A stretch of 64,000 bases of DNA, from contig NZ_CP019966.1 of the NCBI RefSeq assembly GCF_003031265.1, positions 3,162,001-3,226,000 on the forward strand, given 5' to 3'. The translations under genes and the position numbers were made by a program. Numbering within the stretch: position 1 is the stretch's first letter; each line of letters opens with the position of its first letter. Shown piece by piece: positions 1-9,935 of this stretch. The notes beneath the pieces were generated by a model. That model saw only the letters and a program-made list of their open reading frames with translations, was not told the DNA's origin and ran no database searches. Source of the stretch: Rhodopseudomonas palustris (lineage in GTDB: Bacteria; Pseudomonadota; Alphaproteobacteria; Rhizobiales; Xanthobacteraceae).

Positions 1-105
1 CGCGACCACGTCATCACCAGGCCGCAAGTCATGACCTGGCTCCGCCGCAGCTTCGCCGCCGCCTTCGTCGCACTCGGCGCCAAGCTGGCGACCGCGGAGC
101 GGTGA
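1..105 (+). CDS. LysE/RhtB-family exporter, C-terminal fragment
   Basis: The window opens inside a reading frame whose last 34 residues are visible, ending in TGA at 103-105. The tail contains a WLRRSFAAAFVALGAKLA stretch, which matches the usual C-terminal end of LysE/RhtB amino-acid exporters: an arginine pair followed by a short hydrophobic helix and a charged end. These inner-membrane proteins export amino acids or related metabolites. Only the last helix is present, so substrate cannot be judged. The identification is from recall of the family's tail and is moderate. Confidence 0.55.
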   Translation, partial: RDHVITRPQVMTWLRRSFAAAFVALGAKLATAER

Positions 106-116
106 GCTCATCCAGC

Positions 117-201
117 GTCATTGCGAGCGAAGCGAAGCAATCCAGGAATCCGGCGCACTGCCCGCTGGATTGCTTCGTCGGCTACGCCGCCTCGCAATGA
201 C
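117..201. repeat. Palindromic repeat, family A, copy 1
   Basis: The element starts GTCATTGCGAG and ends CTCGCAATGAC, so its ends are perfect inverted repeats, and it carries internal GAAGCAATCCAG and CTGGATTGCTTC arms. The same ends and arms recur at 2316-2395 and 11675-11752. It sits between the LysE fragment and the convergent gene at 210. It looks like a REP/MITE-type intergenic palindrome that folds as a long hairpin when transcribed. No coding function is apparent. Confidence 0.9.
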
Positions 202-209
202 GAAGTGTA

Positions 210-1013
210 TCACGTCCGCGCGCGGATTTCGTTGAGCAGGAAGTTGCCGAGCCGCTTGCCGCGATTGCGCAGCACCTTGAGAACGCCCTGGTCGACGAAA
301 TACGTCAGCAGAATGCTGTCCCGCGTCTCCACGCCCGCAGGCACGGTGTCGGCCGAATGCCAACTGTGCTTGTCGACCGCGAAGGCATAGCCCGAATTCG
401 GCGCGAACTTCATTTGCCGCGCCTTCGGCATCGACCCGTCCGGCAAAACGTCATGGAAGATCGTGCCGATGTCGGTGTGGGCTTCGTCCCGCGGCAGATA
501 CAGCTGCACGGTGATGCCCTTCCAATGCGTGTCGGTGTGCGGCGTAATCTTGTAGCCGGGCACATCGCGGGTCAGGATCGGGATCGGAAACATTCCGACG
601 TCCTGCGCGTCCGGGCCAAATCGCTTCTCCAGCGCCGGCGCCAGCTTGCGGCGGAATGCGTTCTTCACCGGCTCCGAACACAGCGCATCTCCGACCATGC
701 GCCAGACCGAGCGCTGCTGCGGCGGCAAGTGCCGGATGTATTCGGGAAACAAATCGATCTTCACGCGGGTATGCGTACCGTCGGCGAGATCGTTGCCTTT
801 ACTGCGGCCGTGCATCGGCCGGTAGTCGGTGTTGCGCGGCAGCGCCTGGAGCATCGCCGCGTACACCAGCGCGGGAAAGATCCCGACAAATTCGAGGTGA
901 TAGAACGGCTCCATCACCACAGCGGCCGCCTCGATCGCACCGACGATGTGGTTGATCAACGCAGCGGTCGCCTCCGCCAGTTCCGACGGACGCTGCTCAG
1001 CCATCTGATCCAT
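210..1013 (-). CDS. 2OG-Fe(II) oxygenase-like protein
   Basis: This 267-residue protein has the iron-binding pattern of the 2-oxoglutarate/Fe(II) dioxygenase fold. An H159-x-D161 pair lies in KITPHTDTHWKG, a second histidine (H216 or H219) lies in DKHSWHSAD, and R231, ten to fifteen residues later, could bind the 2-oxoglutarate carboxylate. The ATG at 1013 has an AGGGA ribosome site upstream. The substrate is unknown; small-molecule or peptide hydroxylation is possible. It stands alone between the repeat and the MDR dehydrogenase. The fold call is inferred from motifs only. Confidence 0.6.
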   Translation of the reverse strand: MDQMAEQRPSELAEATAALINHIVGAIEAAAVVMEPFYHLEFVGIFPALVYAAMLQALPRNTDYRPMHGRSKGNDLADGTHTRVKIDLFPEYIRHLPPQQRSVWRMVGDALCSEPVKNAFRRKLAPALEKRFGPDAQDVGMFPIPILTRDVPGYKITPHTDTHWKGITVQLYLPRDEAHTDIGTIFHDVLPDGSMPKARQMKFAPNSGYAFAVDKHSWHSADTVPAGVETRDSILLTYFVDQGVLKVLRNRGKRLGNFLLNEIRART

Positions 1014-1097
1014 GCTGCTTTCCCTGCTTGCCGCTCTGATTGAGACTAACTCTTGTTCTCAACCAGAGCCAGCATGTTTCGCAGGCGATCGCGGCGA

Positions 1098-2231
1098 TTA
1101 TTTGGTCGGATCGATCAGGTACTTCTCGCCGGTGGCGCGCTTGTTATAGGCGGCGATGGCGTCGAGGGTCAGAGCTTCCTTCAGCGACACGATCTTGGTG
1201 TAGTGGCTGGCGAAGGTGGTCTTGAGCTCGGCGGCGACGCGGGCGCGGAGCTTGGCCGCATCGGCGGCACCGATCTTCTGCAGGAACGGGAACAGCAGCC
1301 AGCCGCCGGCCGCCCAGGCGAAGCCGAAATTGCGGACGATCTCGGTCGGCTTGGTATCGAGGCTGCCGTAGATATACACCTGCTTCATCACGTTCGAGCC
1401 GTAGCGGCTGTAGGGTCCAGTTGCGGTCTTGCCGATCGCGGCTTCCATGCAGCTCAGGATCTGGCCTGCAAGCCGGCCGCCGCCGATCGCGTCGAACGCG
1501 ATGGTGGCTCCGGTCTTGACCAGCGCGTCTGTGAGATCATCGAGGAAGGTCGGCGCCGTGGAGTCGACCACGTACTTGGCGCCGATATCGCGGAGCAGCT
1601 TGGCCTGCGCCTCGCTGCGGACGATGTTGACCAGATCGATGCCGTCCTTCAGGCAGATCCGGTTCAGCATCTGGCCGAGGTTCGACGCCGCGGCGGTGTG
1701 CACCAACGCCTTGTGGCCTTCGCGCTTCATTGTCTCGGTCATGCCGAGCGCGGTCAGCGGATTAACGAAGCACGAGGCGCCTTCGGCCGCGGTGGTGCCG
1801 TCGGTCAGCTTCAGGCAGTCGGCAGCTTTGATCAGGCGATACTGCGCGTACATCGCGCCGCCGATCATCGCCACGGTCTTGCCGAGCAGCGCCTGCGCTG
1901 CATCCGAACGGCCGGCCTTGATCACCGTGCCGGCGCCCTCATTGCCCACCGGCATCGACTCGTCGAGCCGCGCGGCCATTGCCTTCATGGCCGCTTCAGG
2001 CACCTTGGCGGTGATCACCGGCGCGTCCGCCGTGCCGGACGCTTTCGCGGTCGACATGTCGGCGGCGCCGAACAGCAGGCCGAGATCGGAGGGATTGATC
2101 GGGGTGGCTTCGACCCGGACCACGACCTCGTCGGGGCCGGGCTCGGGAATGCTCACCGGCAGCAGCGAAACTTCGAGGTCACCGCTCGCCTTGATCAGCG
2201 AGCGCAGTTGCAGTCCGGTGGTCTCACTCAC
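1098..2231 (-). CDS. MDR-superfamily zinc-type alcohol dehydrogenase/quinone oxidoreductase-like protein
   Basis: This 377-residue protein has the medium-chain dehydrogenase layout. The N-terminal GroES-like part contains VVVRVEATPINPSDLG and a GNEGAGTV motif. The nucleotide-binding part has an altered dinucleotide site around VHTAAASNLGQMLNR, followed by IAFDAIGGG. The usual structural-zinc cysteine cluster is absent, pointing to the zinc-free quinone-oxidoreductase side of the family. It starts with GTG at 2231 behind AGGGAG. Substrate is not predictable. It is transcribed in the same direction as eno but a palindromic repeat separates them. Confidence 0.7.
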   Translation of the reverse strand: MSETTGLQLRSLIKASGDLEVSLLPVSIPEPGPDEVVVRVEATPINPSDLGLLFGAADMSTAKASGTADAPVITAKVPEAAMKAMAARLDESMPVGNEGAGTVIKAGRSDAAQALLGKTVAMIGGAMYAQYRLIKAADCLKLTDGTTAAEGASCFVNPLTALGMTETMKREGHKALVHTAAASNLGQMLNRICLKDGIDLVNIVRSEAQAKLLRDIGAKYVVDSTAPTFLDDLTDALVKTGATIAFDAIGGGRLAGQILSCMEAAIGKTATGPYSRYGSNVMKQVYIYGSLDTKPTEIVRNFGFAWAAGGWLLFPFLQKIGAADAAKLRARVAAELKTTFASHYTKIVSLKEALTLDAIAAYNKRATGEKYLIDPTK

Positions 2232-2315
2232 GCGTCGTCTCCCTGCTTGTTGTCAGCGCGGCCGCACCTTGGGGCAGCCGCGCGCAGGGTTCAAGGCCGC
2301 GCTGATAACCTATCC

Positions 2316-2395
2316 GTCATTGCGAGAAGCGAAGCGACGAAGCAATCCAGTTCCGACATCCAGCCTCTGGATTGCTTCGCTTCGCTCGCAATGAC
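2316..2395. repeat. Palindromic repeat, family A, copy 2
   Basis: This is a second copy of the element at 117-201, with the same GTCATTGCGAG and CTCGCAATGAC ends and the same CAATCCAG/CTGGATTG arms around a different loop. It lies just past the stop codon of eno, where it could form a strong hairpin in the eno transcript and act as an mRNA-stabilising or terminating structure. The hairpin is visible; its role is inferred. Confidence 0.9.
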
Positions 2396-2406
2396 GCGGT
2401 TCTAGT

Positions 2407-3840
<1,434 letters not shown>

Positions 3841-3876
3841 CTAGGACGGCGGTAACGGAGACCACAAGTTCAAGCC

Positions 3877-4353
3877 ATGTCGAAAACACCTCGCAAATCC
3901 GCCGCCTCCCCATCCCTGCAGCTCGGCCAGGCCGTCGAATGGCCGGACCGGCCGGAAGCCGCCAAGCTCGACCGGGTGCCGAACCCGCAGAAGGACACCA
4001 ACTTCCTGGCGCGCTTCACCGCGCCGGAATTCACCTCGCTGTGCCCGGTGACCGGCCAGCCGGATTTCGCGCATCTGGTGATCGATTACGTTCCGGGGCC
4101 GTGGCTCCTCGAGTCGAAATCGCTGAAGCTGTACTTCGCTTCCTTCCGCAACCACGGCGCCTTCCACGAAGACTGCACCGTGGCGATCGGCAAACGGATC
4201 GCAACCGAGATCAAACCGAAATGGCTGCGCATCGGCGGCTATTGGTACCCGCGCGGCGGCATCCCGATCGACGTGTTCTGGCAGACCGGCAAACTGCCGA
4301 AGGACGTCTGGGTGCCCGATCAGGGCGTGCAGCCGTATCGCGGACGGGGTTAG
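3877..4353 (+). CDS. queF: NADPH-dependent preQ0 reductase (QueF)
   Basis: QueF reduces 7-cyano-7-deazaguanine (preQ0) to preQ1 in queuosine synthesis for tRNA. The 158-residue protein is the short, single-domain form. It has the nucleophilic C56 in [12 protein letters not shown], the nearby acid D63, and the family signature ESKSLKLYF at 79-87 that binds NADPH, followed by [10 protein letters not shown]. It stands alone between eno (divergent) and a small unknown gene. No other queuosine gene is nearby, and I could not identify a preQ1 riboswitch upstream. Confidence 0.96.
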   Translation: MSKTPRKSAASPSLQLGQAVEWPDRPEAAKLDRVPNPQKDTNFLARFTAPEFTSLCPVTGQPDFAHLVIDYVPGPWLLESKSLKLYFASFRNHGAFHEDCTVAIGKRIATEIKPKWLRIGGYWYPRGGIPIDVFWQTGKLPKDVWVPDQGVQPYRGRG

Positions 4354-4473
4354 CCGGAGCACGCGCAGACGCCATGCGCCCCGCGGTGCATGGCGTTCCG
4401 GCTGGAGGGATTGCGGAACGGCGCGAGACCAGGTAATTAATCGCAGCTTCTTCTGTTATCCGAGGAGGCTGAC

Positions 4474-4818
4474 ATGAACGATTTGTATTCGTGGACTGCG
4501 CATCAGCACCACGGCTTGCACACCTTCAAATCATTCCAAGACAAGCTTGAGCAGTTCGCCGAAGATCATCCGGCGCAACGCGGTCTGTGCCGTGTGCTGT
4601 CTCATCTGGTGCAGGATTACATCGAGGCCTTCGATGAAGCGCCTCTGCCGGCCGACCTCGCACGCGACGTGCACCATCGCTTGCTGCAATTGTTGGCGTC
4701 ACTTGAACTGCACGGCGATTCCGAGCGCAGGCTCGCCGACATCAACCGCGTCGCGGGTTTTGCGCTCTGGCCAATGCCGCAAAGCCCCTCTGGTGGCGAA
4801 CATCGTCCGCATCACTGA
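4474..4818 (+). CDS. Hypothetical protein
   Basis: A 114-residue soluble protein with no domain I recognise. It has a good ribosome site (GAGGAGG seven bases before ATG) and codon use like its neighbours, so it is probably a real gene. It is rich in histidine (HQHHGLH near the start, GGEHRPHH at the end) and appears mostly helical between residues 20 and 90. No signal peptide or membrane helix is visible. It lies downstream of queF with a 120-base gap, probably as a separate unit. Confidence 0.6.
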   Translation: MNDLYSWTAHQHHGLHTFKSFQDKLEQFAEDHPAQRGLCRVLSHLVQDYIEAFDEAPLPADLARDVHHRLLQLLASLELHGDSERRLADINRVAGFALWPMPQSPSGGEHRPHH

Positions 4819-4835
4819 CGACGCTGCCGTGGCCG

Positions 4836-4979
4836 CTACAGCCGCACCGCGTCGTCCACAAGCAGTGGCGGCCGGATCTCCTGCGGCACGCCGAGATGAT
4901 AGACCTGCGACCTGTAGAGGTGTGCGATCGGCTTGAAGTCGGCGGCGCCGTCGATTGACATTGCCTCAACGTCGCGCAT
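4836..4979 (-). pseudogene. Remnant resembling the C-terminal part of an NAD synthase-type ATP pyrophosphatase
   Basis: On the minus strand a 47-codon stretch reads DGAADFKPIAHLYRSQVY, then HLGVPQEIRPP, then stops at 4836. In NAD(+) synthase-like amidotransferases a very similar sequence (DGAAD..PIAHLYKTQVY, LGVPEEIR) lies near the C-terminus. Here about three residues appear to be missing between QVY and HLGVP, the sequence after RPP is unlike the family, and no PP-loop or other upstream domain is present. I read this as a decayed fragment lying just upstream of opgG. The match is from memory of the family, not a search. Confidence 0.5.
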
Positions 4980-5053
4980 CTCGCAACAGAGTGGAACTTT
5001 TCGCGCTCGCGAACGTTTCAACGGAACTGCAAGGTTTAGGCGGAGAAGCGAGA

Positions 5054-6559
5054 TTGAACCGGCGGCAAGTTCTGACCGGGCTGGCGGCGTTGCCGCTGTT
5101 GCAGGCAAAGCCCGATCCCGCCGCGGCGGACCGCTCTTCCTCGATCGACTTCGATCCTTGGATGGTGCGCAAGCTGGCGCGCGAACTGGCGAGCAAACCC
5201 TATGAGGCACCCGACGGCTCGTTGCCGGCCTCGCTGAACGACCTCAGCTACGACGCCTACCGGTCGCTGCGCTTTCGACCCGAGCGCGCGCTCTGGCGTG
5301 CCGAGAACCTTCCGTTTCAGGTCCAGTTCTTCCACCGCGGCTTCCTCTACAAGAACCGGGTGACGATCTTTGAAGTCGCCGATGGCAAGGCGCGCCACGT
5401 GCCGTATCGCGCGGACGACTTCTCGTTCGGCGACGTCGCGCCGCCGCCGGATGCCGATCTCGGCTTTGCGGGGTTTCGGATTCATGCGCCGCTGCAGCGT
5501 GCGGATTATTACGACGAGGTCAGCGCCTTCCTCGGAGCGGCCTACTTTCGCGCCGTCACCAAGGGCGAGCGTTACGGCCTCTCTGCGCGCGGCCTGTCGA
5601 TCGACACCGGCCAGTCGAGCGGGGAGGAATTCCCGCTGTTCAAGACATTCTGGCTTGAGCGGCCTGCTCCGGGCGCATCGTCGCTGGTGGTGCATGCGCT
5701 GCTCGACAGCAAGAGCGTCGCCGGCGCCTACCGCTTCACCATCCGGCCCGGTGACACCACGGTATTCGATGTCGAGATGGCGCTGTATCCGCGCGTCGAT
5801 CTGCAGCATGCCGGACTGGCACCGATGACCAGCATGTTTCTGTTCGGCCCGAACGATCCGGCCGATACCCCGGACTTCCGCGCCGCGGTGCACGATTCCG
5901 ACGGGCTCGCGATCTTCAACGGCAGCGGCGAAGAGCTGTGGCGGCCTCTGTGCAATCCGAAGGATCTGCAGATCAGCTCGTTCAGTGACCGCAACCCGCG
6001 CGGCTTCGGCCTGATGCAGCGCGAACGCAGCTTCGCCAACTATCAAGATCTCGAATCCCGATACGAGCTGCGGCCGAGCCTGTGGGCCGAGCCGATCGGC
6101 GACTGGACCGATGGCGCCGTCAAACTGATCGAGATTCCCACCCGCGAAGAGGTGCACGACAATATCGCGGCGTTCTGGGAGCCCAAGCAGCCGCTACGCG
6201 CCAAGGGCGAACACATCTACACCTATCGCCTACACTGGGGACCGGACGCGCCGAAACCCAAGGCGCTTGCACGGTTCGTGCGGACCGGCGTCAGCGCGCG
6301 GGGCGACACCGAACGATTATTCGTGCTCGACTTCGCCGGCGAGCGGCTGAAGACCGTCGATGCCGCCGCGATCCGCGGCGTAGTCACCGCCGACAAGGGC
6401 GAGATCCGCAATATCGTGACCCAACCGAACCCGGCGATGGGCGGCTGGCGGCTCAGCTTTGACCTCGCGCAGGCGCGAGCCCCGGTCGAATTACGGGCGG
6501 TCGTGTGCGAGGGCGACGCGGCGGTCTCGGAAGTTTGGCTGTACCGATGGACGCCGTGA
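5054..6559 (+). CDS. opgG: Periplasmic glucan biosynthesis protein (OpgG/OpgD family)
   Basis: OpgG/OpgD proteins act in the periplasm on the branching or structure of osmoregulated periplasmic glucans. The frame is open from 4955, but the likely start is TTG at 5054: it follows GGAG by eight bases and immediately gives NRRQVLTGLAALPLLQA, a twin-arginine signal. That makes a 501-residue protein. The body shows family motifs such as SYDAYRSLRFRPERALW, VQFFHRGFLY and LWRPLCNPKDLQ. A Tat signal is typical of OpgD rather than Sec-exported OpgG, so the subfamily is uncertain. It overlaps opgH by 13 bases, so the two are translated together. Confidence 0.9.
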   Translation: MNRRQVLTGLAALPLLQAKPDPAAADRSSSIDFDPWMVRKLARELASKPYEAPDGSLPASLNDLSYDAYRSLRFRPERALWRAENLPFQVQFFHRGFLYKNRVTIFEVADGKARHVPYRADDFSFGDVAPPPDADLGFAGFRIHAPLQRADYYDEVSAFLGAAYFRAVTKGERYGLSARGLSIDTGQSSGEEFPLFKTFWLERPAPGASSLVVHALLDSKSVAGAYRFTIRPGDTTVFDVEMALYPRVDLQHAGLAPMTSMFLFGPNDPADTPDFRAAVHDSDGLAIFNGSGEELWRPLCNPKDLQISSFSDRNPRGFGLMQRERSFANYQDLESRYELRPSLWAEPIGDWTDGAVKLIEIPTREEVHDNIAAFWEPKQPLRAKGEHIYTYRLHWGPDAPKPKALARFVRTGVSARGDTERLFVLDFAGERLKTVDAAAIRGVVTADKGEIRNIVTQPNPAMGGWRLSFDLAQARAPVELRAVVCEGDAAVSEVWLYRWTP

Positions 6560-8712
6560 TCGGGCCGCGGCGCGAGGGCTACAGCGACACCTCGCGCCGA
6601 GCCGAACCGCTGCCTGCGAACGCACCGTTGCCGATGCCGGTGCAGTCGTTGCTGCAGAGTCCCCGGGCTGCCGCCGTCCGATCGCCGGCCGCTTGGCGCC
6701 GCGTGCTGATCATGGTCGCGACCGCAGTGCTGTCCGCGGCGGGCATCTACGAGATGTATCAGGTGCTACAGGTCGGCGGCATCACGGTTCTCGAAGGCGT
6801 GGTGCTGGTGCTGTTCGCCGCGCTGTTCGCCTGGGTCGCACTGTCGTTCGTGTCGGCGCTGGCCGGCTTCACTGTGCTGTGCTGCGGCTGGCGCGACGAT
6901 ATCGGCATCATGGCGGATGGCTCTGTTCCGGCGGTCTCTTCCAGGATCGCGATGCTGCTGCCGACCTACAACGAAGACGCCCCGGTGGTGTTCGCGAGGC
7001 TACAGGCGACGCGGCAATCGGTCGACGAAACCGGACGCGGCGCACAATTCGACTGGTTCGTGCTCAGCGACTCCACCGATCCGTCAGTATGGATCGATGA
7101 AGAGCGCTGCTATGCCGAACTCGCCGCCACACACGACCGTCTCTACTATCGACACCGGCCCCACAATACGGCACGCAAGTCCGGCAACATCGCCGACTGG
7201 GTCGAACGTTTCGGCGGTGCTTACGACTTCATGGTCATCCTCGACGCCGACAGCGTGATGACCGGTGACGTGCTGGTGCGTATCGCCGCCGCGATGGAGG
7301 CGAACAGCGACGTCGGATTGATCCAAACTCTGCCGGTCGTGGTCCAGGCGCGCACGCTGTTCGCGCGGGTCCAGCAATTCGCCGGCAGCATCTACGGGCC
7401 GATGATCGCCGCCGGCACAGCATGGTGGCACGGCTCCGAGAGCAACTATTGGGGCCACAATGCGATCATCCGGGTATCGGCGTTCGCGGGCAGCGCCGGG
7501 CTGCCGACGTTGGCGGGCCGCAAACCATTCGGCGGTGAAATCCTCAGCCACGATTTCGTCGAAGCGGCGCTTATGCGCCGCGCAGGCTGGCGCATTCACC
7601 TCGCCCCAACGCTGCGCGGCAGCTACGAAGAGTGCCCACCTTCACTGCTCGATTTCGCCGCGCGCGATCGGCGCTGGTGCCAGGGCAATCTGCAACACGG
7701 CAAGCTGCTCACCGCCCGCGGACTGCATTGGGTGTCGAGGCTGCATTTCCTCACCGGAATCGGCGCTTATCTCACCGCGCCGATGTGGCTGGCGTTTCTG
7801 ATTGCCGGCATCCTGATTTCGCTGCAGGCGCAGTTTGTCCGCCCCGAATATTTCCCCAAGGACTTCTCGCTGTTTCCGATCTGGCCGGCGCAGGACCCGG
7901 TGCGCGCCGCCTGGGTGTTCGCCGGCACGATGGGACTGTTGATCCTGCCGAAGTTGCTAGCCCTGTGGCTGGTGCTGATGCGCAACGAAACCCGCAGGAA
8001 GTTCGGCGGCGGCCTGCGCGCGTTCGGCGGATTGCTGCTAGAGACGCTGATCTCGGCTCTGAACGCGCCGGTGATGATGGTGTTTCAATCCACCGCGGTG
8101 ATCGAGATCCTGCTCGGCCGCGACGCCGGCTGGCAGGTTCAGCATCGCGGCGATGGCGCGATCCCGTTGCTGGAAGTCGTCCGCCGCTACGCGCTCCCGA
8201 CAGCGCTGGGCGCGACCATGGCGATCGGAGCGTGGCTGGTGTCGTGGCCGCTGCTACTGTGGATGACGCCGGTAATCGTCGGCCTGCTGCTCGCGATCCC
8301 GGTGGCGCTGCTGACGACGCGTGTCTCCCGCTCGCGTCCGTTGCTGATGACGACTCCGGAGCAGATCGATCCGCCGGCGATCCTGGCTCAGGTCCACGCA
8401 CTCGCCGATCGTCTTTGCCAGGCAAACCAGACAACCGATCCGCTGAGCGCGCTTTGTAGCGACCGACGACTCCGAGAGCTCCATCTCGCCGCACTGGCCT
8501 TCCATCCTCCACGCCCGCGCGGCCGTATCGATCCGCATCTGGCGACCGCGCGCGTGCTGATCGACGACGCTGAAAGTTATAGCGAGGCGGCCGGCTGGCT
8601 CGACCCGCGCGAGATCCGCGCTGTGCTCGGCGATCGCGAGACCCTGCAAGGGCTGCTGGCATTGCCCGGCGGAGATGGACCAGGACCAATCGCCACGGAG
8701 TCCCGCGGTTAG
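6547..8712 (+). CDS. opgH: Glucan biosynthesis glucosyltransferase H
   Basis: OpgH is the inner-membrane glycosyltransferase that uses UDP-glucose to make the beta-glucan backbone and pass it to the periplasm. The 721-residue protein starts at the ATG 6547, inside the last codons of opgG; the longer frame from 6505 adds a peptide with no support. It has N-terminal membrane helices, the GT2 nucleotide-binding motif LLPTYNEDAP, a DADS metal site in FMVILDADSVM, the acceptor motif RDRRWCQGN, then several C-terminal membrane helices. Its stop overlaps the stop of the convergent MFS gene by two bases. Confidence 0.95.
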   Translation: MDAVIGPRREGYSDTSRRAEPLPANAPLPMPVQSLLQSPRAAAVRSPAAWRRVLIMVATAVLSAAGIYEMYQVLQVGGITVLEGVVLVLFAALFAWVALSFVSALAGFTVLCCGWRDDIGIMADGSVPAVSSRIAMLLPTYNEDAPVVFARLQATRQSVDETGRGAQFDWFVLSDSTDPSVWIDEERCYAELAATHDRLYYRHRPHNTARKSGNIADWVERFGGAYDFMVILDADSVMTGDVLVRIAAAMEANSDVGLIQTLPVVVQARTLFARVQQFAGSIYGPMIAAGTAWWHGSESNYWGHNAIIRVSAFAGSAGLPTLAGRKPFGGEILSHDFVEAALMRRAGWRIHLAPTLRGSYEECPPSLLDFAARDRRWCQGNLQHGKLLTARGLHWVSRLHFLTGIGAYLTAPMWLAFLIAGILISLQAQFVRPEYFPKDFSLFPIWPAQDPVRAAWVFAGTMGLLILPKLLALWLVLMRNETRRKFGGGLRAFGGLLLETLISALNAPVMMVFQSTAVIEILLGRDAGWQVQHRGDGAIPLLEVVRRYALPTALGATMAIGAWLVSWPLLLWMTPVIVGLLLAIPVALLTTRVSRSRPLLMTTPEQIDPPAILAQVHALADRLCQANQTTDPLSALCSDRRLRELHLAALAFHPPRPRGRIDPHLATARVLIDDAESYSEAAGWLDPREIRAVLGDRETLQGLLALPGGDGPGPIATESRG

Positions 8713-9935
8713 AGTGGCAACTCGCGAGCGACTGCATCCGCCGGCGGGCGCGGTTTGAGGATGCGGGCCAGCACGATTCCGAGCGAGGCCATGGTCAGCG
8801 CGGTCGGGGTCAGCGTCGCGGTCTTGCCGAGATGCGACAGGCCGAAGCCGTAGGCGATCGGGCCAGTGGTCTGGCCGATGAAGAAGAAGAACGAGTGCAG
8901 CGACATCGCGGTGCCGCGCGCGGTCTCGGTGAGTTCGGACGCGAACACCTGGATGCAGCCGTGCAGCATGTAGAACCCCATCCCCATCAGGACGAAGGCG
9001 AACATCTGCGCCTGCCAATGCGGGCCGAGCATGATCGCGGCGAGCTGCAGCGCCACCAGAAGACCGCCGCCGATCATCATGCCGGTGGTGCGCAGCCGCG
9101 GCAGCAATTGCGACACCGTCAGCGTGTAGATCAGCCCGCCGATCGCAAAGCCGGCGATCACCAGGCCGGCGATTGCAAGGCTCTGCTCGCCCTGCTCGTG
9201 CAGGAATGCCGCGACGTAAGGAAACACGCCCATCACGCAGGTGCCTTCGATCAGCACCGCGGTGAAGCAGATCGCCGCGTTGGGATTACTGAAGATGGTG
9301 CGATAGCCGCGGCGTAGCGCCGGCAGGTCCATCTCGGCGCTGCGCGGCGGCATCTTGGCGCCGCGGGCGCCGAACGCCACCGCGATCGCGGCGACGATCA
9401 CCAGCACGCCGAGGATCGCCAGTACGCCGCGCCAGCCGAGGAAATCACCGATCACGCCAGAGGCTGAGGCGCCGAGCAGATTGCCGGCCATCGAACCGCC
9501 GAGCACACGGCCGATCGCCACCTGCCGGCGATCGACGGTGACGAGATCGCTGGCAAGGCCCAGCGCCACCGGAAACACCCCGCCCGAGCCGATGCCGGCG
9601 AGGATACGGCAGACGAACAGCACGGTGAACGACGATGACAACGCGCCGAGCAGGCTGGCGAAGCCGAGCAGCGCCAGGCACACGATCATCAGCCGCGCTT
9701 TGCCGAACAGATCGCCGAGCGCACCGATCGCCGGCTGCACCACCGCGAACGTGAAGGCGGTGACCGCGGCGAGACCCGCCGCGGTGGTGATCGTTACCGA
9801 GAACTCCTCGGCGATCCGCGGCAGCACCGGATCGAGCGCGCGCGTCGACAGCGACGCGGCGAAGCTTGATAGAGCGATGATGTTGAGCGCCGGCGGCAGC
9901 CGCGATGAGGAGGCTGCACCACCGGCTGACGGCAT
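8709..9935 (-). CDS. MFS transporter
   Basis: This 408-residue protein has about twelve predicted membrane segments and a major-facilitator motif A-like loop between helices 2 and 3 (GALGDLFGKARLM). It resembles the YbjJ/arabinose-efflux type of drug or sugar efflux carriers. The start is the ATG at 9935, which overlaps the kdsA stop as TGATG, so translation is coupled to kdsA; a TTG one codon earlier is less likely. Substrate is unknown. Being in a unit with kdsA may only reflect shared expression. Confidence 0.85.
   Translation of the reverse strand: MPSAGGAASSSRLPPALNIIALSSFAASLSTRALDPVLPRIAEEFSVTITTAAGLAAVTAFTFAVVQPAIGALGDLFGKARLMIVCLALLGFASLLGALSSSFTVLFVCRILAGIGSGGVFPVALGLASDLVTVDRRQVAIGRVLGGSMAGNLLGASASGVIGDFLGWRGVLAILGVLVIVAAIAVAFGARGAKMPPRSAEMDLPALRRGYRTIFSNPNAAICFTAVLIEGTCVMGVFPYVAAFLHEQGEQSLAIAGLVIAGFAIGGLIYTLTVSQLLPRLRTTGMMIGGGLLVALQLAAIMLGPHWQAQMFAFVLMGMGFYMLHGCIQVFASELTETARGTAMSLHSFFFFIGQTTGPIAYGFGLSHLGKTATLTPTALTMASLGIVLARILKPRPPADAVARELPL

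Noticed and set aside
1053..2405. 450-codon frame opposite the MDR dehydrogenase
   Set aside because: Shadow frame that even reads into repeat A; no protein features.
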